DNA from: Nonlabens sp.
GTDB lineage: Bacteria; Bacteroidota; Bacteroidia; Flavobacteriales; Flavobacteriaceae
Length of the DNA stretch: 64,000 bases
NCBI GenBank assembly: GCA_020630715.1
Contig: JAHDIQ010000001.1
Coordinates: 170,164-234,163, forward strand
Direction: 5' to 3'
Part shown: piece by piece, positions 1 to 9,328 of the stretch
Layout of the letters: each line of letters begins with the position of its first letter
Position numbering within the stretch: position 1 is the first letter of the stretch
The notes under the pieces: generated by a model
What the model was told of the DNA's origin: nothing
The model's database searches: none
Seen by the model: the letters and a program-made list of their open reading frames with translations, nothing else
Made by a program: the position numbers and the translations under genes

Positions 1-399
1 TATAGCATTAGAAAAGTCAAAAGTAAGATCAGTCCAGTTGTTTTGGGCACTAGGAATGGATCTAAAAACCTCTATATCTGGATTTGCACCATTCTCTAAT
101 TTAACAATCATGGTATGCACATTAGGGTCAAATGCATAAAAACGTAAACTTAAATTGGTATCGTTATCTAAATCTACTGGATTGTTTAAGTCTATAAAGA
201 AGCCTTGGAAATCACTAGAACCATCATTAAAAAATTGGCCTACATTGTTACTACTTTGCGCTGGGTCTGCTCTAAATGAAAAGGAGGAATTTGAAAAACC
301 CGTAAAAGGAAAACTATTACTTTCAAAATCTAATGGGAGTTGCTGTGCATGAATACATACACTGAAAATCAAACACCATAAACCGATAATATTTCTCAA
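1..399 (-). CDS. Partial secreted protein, N-terminal 133 codons
   Basis: An open frame on the minus strand runs off the left edge of the window. Reading from a TTG at 399 (no in-frame ATG nearby; the ATT just upstream is an alternative) gives a hydrophobic signal peptide ending in IHAQ, then a mature part starting QLPLDFES. The mature part is rich in Asn, Ser, Phe and Asp and resembles the beta-sandwich N-termini of flavobacterial secreted, carbohydrate-active or T9SS-exported proteins. That assignment is by general resemblance only. The C-terminus, which would show a sorting domain or enzyme domain, lies outside the window. The overlapping plus-strand frame at 155-352 is its shadow. Start codon uncertain. 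Confidence 0.65.
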   Translation of the reverse strand, partial: MRNIIGLWCLIFSVCIHAQQLPLDFESNSFPFTGFSNSSFSFRADPAQSSNNVGQFFNDGSSDFQGFFIDLNNPVDLDNDTNLSLRFYAFDPNVHTMIVKLENGANPDIEVFRSIPSAQNNWTDLTFDFSNAI

Positions 400-508
400 A
401 ATCTTACTTTTTTCAAAAGTAGAAGCTACAATTTTGATAGCGCAACATTCTAACACTACAACAACTATACAGTAAGAATAATAGAACCTTAAATGTTAAG
501 GTTATTAA

Positions 509-522
509 GCTTTCGCGAAAGC
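509..522. repeat. Palindrome copy 1 (exact), intergenic
   Basis: Exact GCTTTCGCGAAAGC between the partial gene at the left edge and the T9SS type B gene. Flanks read TTAA on the left and GTAA on the right, so the arms are nearly self-complementary beyond the core. Confidence 0.95.
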
Positions 523-537
523 GTAACTTAAACAACT

Positions 538-2628
538 CTATCGCTTTAACGCAAAATGACCTTTTACTAAAGGCTTTCCTGGTACTTGAAGTGTAAACCA
601 GTAGGTACTGCTAGGTAAAGGATTCCTAAGATAAGTTCCATCCCATCCTACTCCATCTGGTGCCATTTGATGTAATAATTTTCCATGACGATCGTAAATA
701 AAAATAATCGCATCTGGGAAAAATGGCAAACCGTCTAAAGTCCAGAAATCATGAATTCCATCACCATTAGGTGTGAAAAATCGCTGATAATCCAAAACCG
801 CAAAATCTTCAACAAGCACTCCACAACCATTTTTATCACGCACTCTTACCACGTGAAATCCTCTATACAATCCATCAAAGAAATTTGAATCTTGATACGG
901 CCCATTATCTACAGAAAACTCATAATCACCAGGACCAGAAACCTCAAATTGTGCGGTGTTATCACCATTTCTAAAATCTTGTGTAATGATATCATCTAAG
1001 GTCGCAATATCAGATGGTAATGCAACAATAATTAAATCACTATCACAACCAAAGTTATTTGTAACCGTAACGGTATAACTTCCTGGCTGGTTGATATCAA
1101 TACTATTAAGTGTTGCTCCAGATTCACCAGTGCTCCAGTCGTAAAAATCAAATCCAGCCTCTACAGATATCGTGGTAGGATTCACAGCATCCACACATAC
1201 TATAATATCATCCTGATCTGCAAGAACGGGTTTTGGGTTTATGGTAATATTAAAATCTACATCTTCAAAACAACTCGTTCTGGTTTCAGTTACGCGTACG
1301 TACATACGTTGTGGATTTGTAGTTGTGGTATAATTACTAGATAAGGCGTTTTGTTCTCCAGCACGATCTGCGATAGATCCATAAAAACGTATTTCATGGC
1401 TAGCTGGATCTAAACCATTTAAAATAGTCGCGTTTTGATCTGTAAGATTTACGTTTAAAAACCCATCAAAATCATCATCACATAAAAACAAATCTGCTGG
1501 CGTGGCGATTGCTGGTGGATTTGCAACAAATAATGGTGCGCTAATCACATACTCACAAGATAGACCTGTAGGATCAATTACTTTGATATAATAAACCTCT
1601 TCTATAGTTGAAGCAGTAAATACAGATCCTTGCAGATTTACATCATCTATGGCATCCTGTTCTGTTAGATGGTAAGTGATATTAAAATTAGCCGAATTGG
1701 GAACCAAAGTGTCTATAATACTATTGAAATCAAAAACCTCTATAGCATTATCAGAACATATAATGGTAGCATCTGCATCTGTGAGAACATCTGTATCATC
1801 TACTTCTAGTGTAAATTCTGTGAAATCTGTACAATCAGAATCATTGCGTATCACTCTTACAAAAATCTCTTGTGGATTAGAGGTATTTACATACGGGAAC
1901 GTGATTTCATTGATACCTATGTTAGCATCGTTTAACGATTCATGGTAGGTAACTGTGGTATTAGTCTGACCTAGCAGTATATCATTATTTAATGGTGTAA
2001 AATCAAATTCTCTAAAACCATCCTGCACGCCAAAATCGTCACAAACGTCTAAGTCATCTATGGGATTTGCGATAGGTGCTGGTGGTAAAGTCGCTGTACC
2101 ACCAGGATTTAATTGAAAACCACCAGTTCCTATTGCCAGTCCTACAAGTATATAATAAACATCTCCAGCAGTAGCATCAATAGCCTGTAAATAACCATTT
2201 CCTTGAGGACCTGGACCTTCTACAGTATCTGTTTCTGTATCATTTAAACCAGTGTCACCAGTCACACCAGCCGCTTGCGGATTAGTACTACTACATCGTA
2301 TCGCTGCACCTAGATTATTACAACTAGCACCAGGACCAAAAACCGCAAAATCATAATCAGCATTTGCTTGATCTGGTATCAAATCAAATGTAAATGTTCC
2401 TGTCGTTTCAATTTCTATACGGAACCACGCCTGATCCACAGGGAAATTATAACAAGTAGGCGTAATATTATTGGGATTTAAAAACTCATTATTCCCAGCA
2501 CCAGATGGTGTAATCCCTAATTCTGTATCACCACATACCAGAATAGCATCTTCGCAATCATTTGGGTTTTGAGCGATAGCTGTAGGACAAACACACAGCA
2601 AAAGGGTCCATAGAATTAGTTTATGCAT
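538..2628 (-). CDS. T9SS type B (gliding-motility C-terminal) surface protein
   Basis: A 696-residue exported protein. Residues 1-19 are a signal peptide ending in AIAQ. The N-terminal domain (about 20-180) has paired cysteines (DCEDAILVCGD, CYNF, ASCNN, RCSS). It is followed by repeated Ig-like beta modules of about 90 residues with LCDDD/VCDDFG starts. The C-terminal ~90 residues (FFTPNGDGIHDFW, IFIYDRHGKLL, GWDGTY, STYWFTL, ending GHFALKR) are the gliding-motility-associated or type B T9SS sorting domain, so the protein is probably secreted and held at the cell surface. Its ATG overlaps the stop of the upstream aminotransferase by 8 bases, indicating co-transcription. The substrate or partner is unknown. 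Confidence 0.9.
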   Translation of the reverse strand: MHKLILWTLLLCVCPTAIAQNPNDCEDAILVCGDTELGITPSGAGNNEFLNPNNITPTCYNFPVDQAWFRIEIETTGTFTFDLIPDQANADYDFAVFGPGASCNNLGAAIRCSSTNPQAAGVTGDTGLNDTETDTVEGPGPQGNGYLQAIDATAGDVYYILVGLAIGTGGFQLNPGGTATLPPAPIANPIDDLDVCDDFGVQDGFREFDFTPLNNDILLGQTNTTVTYHESLNDANIGINEITFPYVNTSNPQEIFVRVIRNDSDCTDFTEFTLEVDDTDVLTDADATIICSDNAIEVFDFNSIIDTLVPNSANFNITYHLTEQDAIDDVNLQGSVFTASTIEEVYYIKVIDPTGLSCEYVISAPLFVANPPAIATPADLFLCDDDFDGFLNVNLTDQNATILNGLDPASHEIRFYGSIADRAGEQNALSSNYTTTTNPQRMYVRVTETRTSCFEDVDFNITINPKPVLADQDDIIVCVDAVNPTTISVEAGFDFYDWSTGESGATLNSIDINQPGSYTVTVTNNFGCDSDLIIVALPSDIATLDDIITQDFRNGDNTAQFEVSGPGDYEFSVDNGPYQDSNFFDGLYRGFHVVRVRDKNGCGVLVEDFAVLDYQRFFTPNGDGIHDFWTLDGLPFFPDAIIFIYDRHGKLLHQMAPDGVGWDGTYLRNPLPSSTYWFTLQVPGKPLVKGHFALKR

Positions 2629-3673
2629 AATACAAATCTAAACATTCCAACAGTCTATCGATGTCATTTGTGTTATTATAATGCGCACAACTTACTCGTA
2701 TCCCACTACCTCTTAAAGAGGTAATAATTCCTTTAGACCTTAAATGATCATATAATTCTTGATCTCCAGAAATATTGAAAATGTTAGAGTGTTCTCGATC
2801 TTCTAGCCATTTTGGGATCCATTCGCGTTCTAGTAATTGGTTTTTTAAGTGAAAACTCAACTTTTTGATGTGATCGCCTATGGTTTGAATTCCTTGTGAG
2901 TCATGATTTTCAATCGCTCGTTGTAAAACTCCTGTGGTAACTAAATCGATGTGTCCAGGTTCAAATATTTGCTTTAAATCATCGGTCTTTTTAGTAATTT
3001 TATGTTGAAGTAACGTACTCATTTTTGGTTGTATTGCCATGACAGCACATCCATCGCCGGCATGCAACCATTTGTAACAACTTGCGATGATAATGTCTAT
3101 GCCGCTTTCGCGAAAGCGGAATTCTTCAACACCTAGATATTGAGTAGCATCTACCACGATACATAGATCTGGAAATTGTGATTTCAGTGTTTTAATAAAA
3201 TCTGGATTCATTTTTACACCTGTGATGTATTGAACCATACTAAAGCAAAAGTAATCTGGACGATTCTGAAGGCATTGTTCAATGATTTGTTGCTCAAAAC
3301 CAGATTGAATAGATACTTTTTGATTTAAAAAACCGCGCTGTTCTATAGCGGTCGTAATGGACGGATAATCTTCATCCAGCACTAGAAAGGTACTTTCCTG
3401 AGGTAAAGCATCGAGAAAACTATTAAAACCAAAAGAGAAATTAGGTAAGAGAAAGGTATGTTGTGAATCTGCATGAAGAAACGAGGCTACTGTTTTTTTT
3501 ACATCGGCTAGAAACTCATCTCGTTGCTCTATAAAAAAGCTGGTCTGATCATGTAATCGTAGTGATAATTCCTGCTGGTATGCGATTAATTCTTTTGAAA
3601 ACATACCGTGATAGGCTGTGTTTAAATAGGTATAATTAGTTAAGACTGCGTACTGCTCACGTATTTTATGCAT
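2621..3673 (-). CDS. Class V PLP-dependent aminotransferase-like protein
   Basis: A fold-type I PLP enzyme of the cysteine desulfurase/isopenicillin-epimerase-like class V group, about 350 residues. Visible landmarks are NTAYHG near the N-terminus, the PLP-ring aspartate in VVDATQYLG (about residue 175) and the Schiff-base lysine in ASCYKWLHAGDG (about 201). I chose the ATG at 3673 over a GTG at 3691, because the ATG gives the family-typical start MHKIREQYAVLTNYTYLNTA and the extension runs toward the divergent promoter. Palindrome copy 2 lies inside the gene and encodes RFRES. It is translationally coupled to the T9SS gene downstream. The substrate cannot be read from the sequence. Confidence 0.85.
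   Translation of the reverse strand: MHKIREQYAVLTNYTYLNTAYHGMFSKELIAYQQELSLRLHDQTSFFIEQRDEFLADVKKTVASFLHADSQHTFLLPNFSFGFNSFLDALPQESTFLVLDEDYPSITTAIEQRGFLNQKVSIQSGFEQQIIEQCLQNRPDYFCFSMVQYITGVKMNPDFIKTLKSQFPDLCIVVDATQYLGVEEFRFRESGIDIIIASCYKWLHAGDGCAVMAIQPKMSTLLQHKITKKTDDLKQIFEPGHIDLVTTGVLQRAIENHDSQGIQTIGDHIKKLSFHLKNQLLEREWIPKWLEDREHSNIFNISGDQELYDHLRSKGIITSLRGSGIRVSCAHYNNTNDIDRLLECLDLYYA
3104..3117. repeat. Palindrome copy 2 (exact), inside aminotransferase
   Basis: Exact core; perfect self-complementarity extends to 18 bp (3102-3119, CC...GG arms). Read by the host gene as R-F-R-E-S. Confidence 0.95.
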
Positions 3674-3681
3674 TTCTAAGG

Positions 3682-3711
3682 ATTGATTCACAAAGGAACT
3701 GTTTAAATTTG
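3682..3711 (+). promoter_or_regulatory. Bacteroidota-type promoter for the 2TM-DHFR gene
   Basis: The -7 element TAAATTTG at 3704-3711 fits TAnnTTTG. A TTG at 3683-3685 lies 18 bases upstream as a possible -33 element. The ATG follows 18 bases after the -7 box. A TTG-initiated longer reading frame (from 3709) would start inside this promoter. Confidence 0.6.
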
Positions 3712-3729
3712 ACCTTAAATGTACAGTTT

Positions 3730-4632
3730 ATGTTTGGTAGAAAGAAGAAAGAAACACCTGCAATAGATCCATTACAAAAAGAAATGATTGAAAATGCGCA
3801 ACGCCGTATTAAAGAGAAGCGCGGTTTATTTACTCATTTTGTCGTATTTCTAGTAGGTGCGGTAGGCTTAATCATCATTAGTCAGGTATTAATGAGTGTA
3901 GATCCTATTGTGATTCTAGGAATAGAATGGTGGATCTGGGTTTTATTTGTATGGTTGTTATTTTTAATCTATCACGCTTTCAAAGTATTTATTACTAATA
4001 GACTGCTGGGACCAGAATGGGAAAAACGTCAATATGAGCGACTGGTAGAAAAGCAACAAGAACGCATTTCAAAACTAGAAGAAAAAGTAGCACAACAACA
4101 TCCTTTACCTGATGTAAAAATCGCAATTCCAGAAAAACAAAATCGCACCATCACCATGATTGCTGCCGCAGGAGCAAATAATGAGTTAGGTAAAGATGGT
4201 GATCTAGTATGGCATTTACCAGATGATTTTAAGCGTTTCAAATCATTAACCACAGGTCATCATATTATTATGGGACGCAAGACTTTTGAAAGTTTCCCAA
4301 AACCATTACCTAATCGCACACACATAATTCTTACTCGTGATCCTAATTATAAGACTGATGGTGGAATTGTAGTTCATAATATGGAAGCAGCACTTGCGGT
4401 AGCTAGTGGCGATGAAGAACCGTTTATCATAGGTGGTGGCGAGATTTACAAACTAGGTCTAGAAGTAGCAGATCGTATTGAGCTTACTAGAGTTCACGGT
4501 AGTTTTGAAGTAGACACTTATTTCCCAGAATTTGACGAGAAGCAATGGAAATTAATCAGTTCTGAATCTCATCCTGCAGATGATCGTCATCAATATGCTT
4601 TTGATTTTGAGACTTGGGAACGAGTTGAGTGA
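3730..4632 (+). CDS. folA: Membrane-anchored dihydrofolate reductase (2TM domain-DHFR fusion)
   Basis: A 300-residue protein with two parts. Residues about 33-55 and 68-88 form two transmembrane helices in a Bacteroidota-type 2TM domain (WEKRQYERLVEKQQERI follows as a short coiled coil). From about residue 139 there is a complete dihydrofolate reductase: MIAAAGANNELGKDGDLVWHLP with the active-site acidic residue in LPDDF, IIMGRKTFESFP, and the NADPH-binding IIGGGEIY. The reaction is NADPH-dependent reduction of dihydrofolate to tetrahydrofolate. Both termini should be cytoplasmic, so the enzyme would be tethered to the inner membrane face. I use the ATG at 3730, just after the promoter. Stand-alone DHFR is about 160-170 residues, so the membrane module is a true extra. 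No thyA is seen nearby. Confidence 0.9.
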   Translation: MFGRKKKETPAIDPLQKEMIENAQRRIKEKRGLFTHFVVFLVGAVGLIIISQVLMSVDPIVILGIEWWIWVLFVWLLFLIYHAFKVFITNRLLGPEWEKRQYERLVEKQQERISKLEEKVAQQHPLPDVKIAIPEKQNRTITMIAAAGANNELGKDGDLVWHLPDDFKRFKSLTTGHHIIMGRKTFESFPKPLPNRTHIILTRDPNYKTDGGIVVHNMEAALAVASGDEEPFIIGGGEIYKLGLEVADRIELTRVHGSFEVDTYFPEFDEKQWKLISSESHPADDRHQYAFDFETWERVE

Positions 4633-4648
4633 TTCTCAAATAATTATT

Positions 4649-5104
4649 TTAATGAAGTCTTTCTTTTCTAAGTCTTGAAAATTCTTTGCCTTTTTTTAAA
4701 GCAAAAGTTTTTAGATTATCAATATTGAAGCCATTAGGCCTAATAACATCTGCATTATATAAGTTAGATATCATATGTTGTTTAAATTTTAAGACCGCTC
4801 TCTCTTCGTAAAGAATAGTGCTTAAATCGTTAGCCATATAAACCTCAAAATAGTCTATATTTTCTTCCACTTCTACACCATCTATTTGCACGGTATATTC
4901 TACTAATACCCACTTAAAATATAACAGCTTGCTATCATTTAAATCATTCAAATAAAATGAATATCGCACAGATTTATCACCCTGTATTTTACAAGTAATC
5001 TCCTTATTAATATATACAACGTCTTTTTTTATCTTGATTTTTTGACCGTAGCTCATTACACCTATTAATAGGCAAATAATTATTGTGATTTTCTGCATTC
5101 TCAT
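4649..5104 (-). CDS. Small exported protein, function unknown
   Basis: A 151-residue protein with a clear signal peptide (about 1-20, ending MSYGQ), then a basic, beta-strand-like region (KIKIKKDVVYINKEITCKI) and a charged helical tail ending RLRKERLH. One cysteine follows the signal. I do not recognise a family. It converges with the DHFR gene (16-base gap) and lies downstream of the LRR surface protein, from which it is separated by a strong terminator, so it is probably transcribed on its own. Confidence 0.7.
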   Translation of the reverse strand: MRMQKITIIICLLIGVMSYGQKIKIKKDVVYINKEITCKIQGDKSVRYSFYLNDLNDSKLLYFKWVLVEYTVQIDGVEVEENIDYFEVYMANDLSTILYEERAVLKFKQHMISNLYNADVIRPNGFNIDNLKTFALKKGKEFSRLRKERLH

Positions 5105-5126
5105 AATATTATTAATAAAATTAAAA

Positions 5127-5157
5127 AAAAGCGAGTTGAAAATTGCAACTCGCTTTT
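5127..5157 (-). terminator. Rho-independent terminator of the LRR surface protein gene
   Basis: The stem GCGAGTTG (5131-5138) pairs with CAACTCGC (5146-5153). On the minus strand it is followed by a run of eight T. It lies 7-10 bases past the stop of the gene at 5164-7380. Confidence 0.85.
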
Positions 5158-5163
5158 AATACT

Positions 5164-7380
5164 TTATAGTTTGACAAACTTTTTAACTGCAAACTCACCA
5201 TCATTACTTATTACTCTAACAAAGTACATACCGCTCTTGAGATTACTGACATTAAATTGTAATTGATCTGTTTGAAATAGCTTTTCGCCTGTAATAGAAA
5301 ATACCTCTATACTAGATATTCTGTTGTCACCTGATCTGAGAGTAATTAACGCTCTGGTGGTATTAGGATATAATTGTATTCCATTTTCAAATGACACATC
5401 ATCATTACTAAGATTGCAATTTGTACTCCAATTAGCTGAAGCATCTTTTTGCCAGCCTGACACAGTTACTGGATTAAAGCCAGAATCGTGCTGGATACAA
5501 GCCTGATTAGCATTATTAGAAGCATCCATATTTGAAATCATGCCATTATTACCATTTGCTAAGTTGATACTTGTAATAACATTGTCATGTATCCAGACAC
5601 CTTGCAACTGGTTATTTGTTGTTAAGTCTAGACTTGTCAATTGGTTATTATTTAAATATAAAAAATTTAAAGAGGTATTAGTACTAAGGTTTACCATATT
5701 GAGTTGATTAAATCTCAAAAACAAATCAGTTAATAAGGTATTGCTAACCACATCAATAGAAGTTAATGAATTATTAGCCAAATTTAAAAATGTCAACGCC
5801 GTTAAAGAAGATACGTCAATAGTAGTTAATTGATTGTTTTCGATATTCAAAGCAGTTAAGGCATTATTAGCAGTGAGATCAATTGAAGTTAACTGATTAA
5901 AACCACAATTTAGTTGTGTTATATTTGTGAAAGCTTCAATTCCAGATAAATCAGATATATTTTCGGAGTCAACATTAATTCTTCCTGTATAAGTCAAAGC
6001 TTCAGTAGTGCAAATTTCACCATCTCCATCTGTATCAATAACAGAAATACTTGAGCCCGTAATACCTATGCCGTGGTCTAACAATGCGCTCTTAAAGTTT
6101 GCATCTGGAATATTTACTATAGAAGTGCAAGAAACACTAGGACAGCTTATACTCCAACTAGCTGTTGCATCTTTAAACCAATTAGGATCCGTATTGGGAT
6201 CAAAACCGGTGTCATGCTGAATACAGGACAAATTAGGACTTGCCGTGGTATCTAAGTAACTTTGTACCACGTTAGGAGGTACCATAAAGTCGACTCCGTT
6301 TCTACCATTGGCAACGTTTAAGTAACTTAATGTAGACATATTGTTACAAGTGATATTAGTCAAATTTGTGTTTGGAGAAAAATCTATGCTTGCTATAGGA
6401 TTACGACTGCAGTTGATCGCTATTATACTAGTGAATTCTTCTATACCAGTTAAATTTGATATATTTTGATTTTCTAAGGTAAGAGATTTATCGTAGTCTT
6501 GCGCTTCAGACACACAAATTTCACCATCACCATTTGTGTCTATTGGTGTAGTTCCTGGAATTCCGTTTCCGTGAGCTAAAAGCCTAGCTTTTAAATTTGC
6601 ATCTGGAATACTTACAATTTGAGTACATTGGAATACTGGCGGTTCACTCGCCAGGCTTTGAACATTTGCTGTTCCTAATGTCGCATGATATAATTTAATG
6701 TCATCAACTAGACCGGAAAAATTTGCTGTTTCATTTAGAATTAACTGCGCATTTTCACTAGGTAAAGTTCTAAAAAGATCTACGGTCGTTGCATTAGAAA
6801 TCGTTACATCATTAGATAGAACTGTATTTCTAATGCCGTTAATAAATATATCTGCAATAAATACACTTCCATTTTTTCTAAACTGCATAAAAATATGATT
6901 CCAAGGTAGTGATGATAATGCAGGATTAGAGAATACTCTACGACGGGCTAGATTAACTGATACTTGAGTTGATACATAAAAATTTCCAGTAGCATCAATT
7001 CCAAAAGATATCCCGTTCCCATTAGTGCTTACATAGTCTAAAATACGTTCTTCTTGGGTGGCAGAGCTTTGTTCATTCTGCATGTTAACCCAAAAACTAA
7101 TAGCTATATTATTCACTATTGCACCACCTGAGTTAGCCATTTCAAATCCCTCATGCTTTACATCATTGCAATCTAGTGCGCTATTTTGATAGTTTCCTCT
7201 ATCTAAATCAAAAACCGGGATCGTAGAGGATGGTATGACAATATCTCCATTTCCAGCATTTGCATCATTTGTCAAAGATGAATTTGTAAAGTCATATTTA
7301 GCGACATAATTAGTAGGAACTTGCGCAAGCGACATTGTGGTTATAAATAAGATCAAATAGTGTAAATTTCTTTTCATCAT
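5164..7380 (-). CDS. LamG/leucine-rich-repeat surface protein with T9SS type A tail
   Basis: A 738-residue secreted protein. A signal peptide (about 1-20, ending SLAQ) is followed by a concanavalin A/LamG-like domain (about 25-245, starting YVAKYDFTNSSL, with ISFWVNM and a DDIKLYHATL end). Two units then begin IPDAN(L/F)K, with a calcium-loop-like DTNGDGEIC (about 280 and 445), and continue into leucine-rich repeats of about 21-24 residues (LTALNIENNQLTTIDVSSL). The last ~75 residues (LYPNTTRALITL, IEVFSITGEKLFQ, LKSGMYFVRVISN, KKFVKL) are a T9SS type A sorting domain. It probably acts in adhesion or carbohydrate contact at the cell surface; the ligand is unknown. ATG-ATG start. Confidence 0.88.
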   Translation of the reverse strand: MMKRNLHYLILFITTMSLAQVPTNYVAKYDFTNSSLTNDANAGNGDIVIPSSTIPVFDLDRGNYQNSALDCNDVKHEGFEMANSGGAIVNNIAISFWVNMQNEQSSATQEERILDYVSTNGNGISFGIDATGNFYVSTQVSVNLARRRVFSNPALSSLPWNHIFMQFRKNGSVFIADIFINGIRNTVLSNDVTISNATTVDLFRTLPSENAQLILNETANFSGLVDDIKLYHATLGTANVQSLASEPPVFQCTQIVSIPDANLKARLLAHGNGIPGTTPIDTNGDGEICVSEAQDYDKSLTLENQNISNLTGIEEFTSIIAINCSRNPIASIDFSPNTNLTNITCNNMSTLSYLNVANGRNGVDFMVPPNVVQSYLDTTASPNLSCIQHDTGFDPNTDPNWFKDATASWSISCPSVSCTSIVNIPDANFKSALLDHGIGITGSSISVIDTDGDGEICTTEALTYTGRINVDSENISDLSGIEAFTNITQLNCGFNQLTSIDLTANNALTALNIENNQLTTIDVSSLTALTFLNLANNSLTSIDVVSNTLLTDLFLRFNQLNMVNLSTNTSLNFLYLNNNQLTSLDLTTNNQLQGVWIHDNVITSINLANGNNGMISNMDASNNANQACIQHDSGFNPVTVSGWQKDASANWSTNCNLSNDDVSFENGIQLYPNTTRALITLRSGDNRISSIEVFSITGEKLFQTDQLQFNVSNLKSGMYFVRVISNDGEFAVKKFVKL

Positions 7381-7481
7381 TTATGGTATTAATTATTAGT
7401 GGACAAAAATCATTATCCTACATCTAAATAATCATTGACCTTTCTAAAACGTAATGGAATCTTTATGAATGGTATTTAAAT

Positions 7482-7511
7482 AAAAACCATCTCAATAAAA
7501 AGATGGTTTTT
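7482..7511. terminator. Bidirectional hairpin, probable terminator
   Basis: The 11-bp arms AAAAACCATCT (7482-7492) and AGATGGTTTTT (7501-7511) sit in the gap between the LRR protein gene and the small exported protein gene. The stem ends in a T-run on both strands. It lies 125 bases past the stop at 7637, so it could serve that gene. Confidence 0.6.
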
Positions 7512-7636
7512 AACTAGAGATTGAATTAAATGAGTTTAATAAAGTATGTTTTTGATTAAAGTTTTCCTGATGTAATCACACTTTAAATGATGGCTTGTGA
7601 ATAACTATACAGTGTTCGTAATTATTTTTTCTGGCA

Positions 7637-8080
7637 CTATAGAAAATTTAAAATGTTATTTGCGTAATTCTGGATTTTCTCCAAACTCATCGCGTTCACC
7701 TTTGATTTGCTTTTACTGTAAAAATTGATATACTCAAAATCCTTTTCTAGAGAAACGGCTACCATACAGATGATAAAACTTTCATCATCATATTGTAATA
7801 CATGAATTCGCGAACTATTATAAAATATAGGCTTACCAAATTTTCTGGTTAATTCTGGTTTATAACTGTAAATAGCTGGATAGCACTCTGCACACGGCGC
7901 AATTGCTAACATTTGTTGAGTATTCCTTTCAATAAATTCTAGAATCATCTTGTAAGTTTTACCAGACGGACCTTTTTCGGGTGAATACAGATGATAAATA
8001 CCATTCACTGATGGATCTATTTGTATTTGTGCATTTAGATTAAATGCACAAAATAAAATAAGGAATGCTAAGATTTTCAT
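7637..8080 (-). CDS. Small exported protein, function unknown
   Basis: A 147-residue protein with a signal peptide (MKILAFLILFCAFNLNAQ). The mature part has a CAEC pair (about residue 60) and an alternating hydrophobic/aromatic pattern suggesting beta strands, ending in an amphipathic helix. No family is recognised. It starts 2 bases after the stop of the gene at 8083-9090, so the two are almost certainly one transcript and probably functionally linked. Confidence 0.72.
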   Translation of the reverse strand: MKILAFLILFCAFNLNAQIQIDPSVNGIYHLYSPEKGPSGKTYKMILEFIERNTQQMLAIAPCAECYPAIYSYKPELTRKFGKPIFYNSSRIHVLQYDDESFIICMVAVSLEKDFEYINFYSKSKSKVNAMSLEKIQNYANNILNFL

Positions 8081-8082
8081 AT

Positions 8083-9090
8083 TTATAGATTAATAGTAAC
8101 AACACTACCACAGGCTCCTTTAGCGCTATAAAATTTTGTCCCGTTTGAATTTCTTGCATTACTATAGTAATAATACATATCATTAGTACAGGTAACATTA
8201 TTTCTAGATTCTCCAGCGTTTAGCTTAGTAGTAATAAAAGCCTTATCATTAGAACCTATCCATATAGTTCTTCCCGTATTATTTGTAACGGTCATATTTA
8301 CATTCTTATCCATCCATCTTCTGTGCGCTAGCATGCGTTGATGTTCTGGACTATTAAAAATCGCATCGTTATAATTTTTAATTGCTTTTTCAGTTGCTGT
8401 TTCTAAATCCTTTAAATATTGAATAGTTTTGACATTTTCTGGCTGTTTAGACCATGTAGAATAAAAGCTGTTTTGTTTTGCCGTTGCCTTATCTAAATAG
8501 TTTTGTAATTTCTCATGTGGCTTTTCAGATTTCATCTTTTTAGGTGATTTCATGACTTCTTTCATCATTTTTAAGCCTTTTAATTTTTTCTCTCTGTATT
8601 CTAAAACAGCTTTTAAATTGTAATGATCCTTATCTTTCCAATTCTCTAAAATGTAAATCTTACCATCTAAAAATACCGCACGAGTATCCTCATAAACATC
8701 TGTACGAGGACAATAGCCTACATTTTCTTGTATTTTCCTATTTCCTTCATAAACACGCATCATGTAGGTTACAGGAAAAGCGACATTGTCAGGTATAAAC
8801 ATAGAAGGCTTGTGTTTTGAGGCGTCTGTTTTATTTCCTTTTAAAACAATGTATACCTCTTTATGAGGTAGTCCTGGAAGGACTTTGTAAGTTTCAATGC
8901 TAGTGACTTCATAAGTGCGATCATCGATCCCACCACCGTAATTTCTTTTCCCATCCCATTTAGCTAAATAAGGTGTGTAATTGCCTATTTGAATGGAGTT
9001 GAGCAAATGGCTTTGGTCTTTGACATTTTGAGCATTTGTCGTAAAGTGAGATATTGAAATACCTAGAAATAGCAAAACGAATGTTTTCAT
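8083..9090 (-). CDS. Exported protein with charged helical centre, function unknown
   Basis: A 335-residue protein with a signal peptide (about 1-20, ending TTNAQ). The first half is beta-rich (YTPYLAKWDGKRNYGGG, VYIVLKGNKT, MMRVYEGNRKIQ). It is followed by a very basic helical segment at about 165-260 (EYREKKLKGLKMMKEVMKSP) and a C-terminal strand region with two cysteines (TCTNDMYYYYSN, GACGSVVTINL). No known family is recognised. It is the first gene of a two-gene operon with the 147-residue protein, and lies downstream of, but on the same strand as, the LytSR pair. Confidence 0.7.
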   Translation of the reverse strand: MKTFVLLFLGISISHFTTNAQNVKDQSHLLNSIQIGNYTPYLAKWDGKRNYGGGIDDRTYEVTSIETYKVLPGLPHKEVYIVLKGNKTDASKHKPSMFIPDNVAFPVTYMMRVYEGNRKIQENVGYCPRTDVYEDTRAVFLDGKIYILENWKDKDHYNLKAVLEYREKKLKGLKMMKEVMKSPKKMKSEKPHEKLQNYLDKATAKQNSFYSTWSKQPENVKTIQYLKDLETATEKAIKNYNDAIFNSPEHQRMLAHRRWMDKNVNMTVTNNTGRTIWIGSNDKAFITTKLNAGESRNNVTCTNDMYYYYSNARNSNGTKFYSAKGACGSVVTINL

Positions 9091-9291
9091 AATTATAAAA
9101 TTTAAATGAGTTACAAATATGATTTCTGTTCCACTAATTCATAGGGACTGTTTCTATAATGAGCCTAGTTCTTTATGAATGGTAATAGTTTAATCTACGA
9201 TGGCTATTTTGATTTCTGTTAATTTCATTTTGATACATTTTAAGAATTATTTTCACGTAAAGGTGAAGGTAGAGAATTAAGTTCTGTTATT

Positions 9292-9315
9292 ATTTCACTT
9301 TCACGAAAGCGAAAT
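9292..9315. repeat. Palindrome copy 3 (variant), intergenic
   Basis: The core at 9297-9310 reads ACTTTCACGAAAGC, with two changes from the consensus. The TTTC/GAAA-type arms extend to 24 bp. It lies 14 bases beyond the stop of the LytTR regulator gene, where it could form a hairpin in that transcript. Confidence 0.85.
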
Positions 9316-9328
9316 TGCAGACATATCA

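Noticed and set aside
155..352. Plus-strand 65-codon frame at the left edge
   Set aside because: The minus-strand frame across the same bases has a signal peptide and coherent exported-protein composition. The plus frame is its shadow.
3709..3729. TTG start for the 2TM-DHFR protein
   Set aside because: It would begin inside the promoter -7 box. The ATG at 3730 follows at the usual distance.
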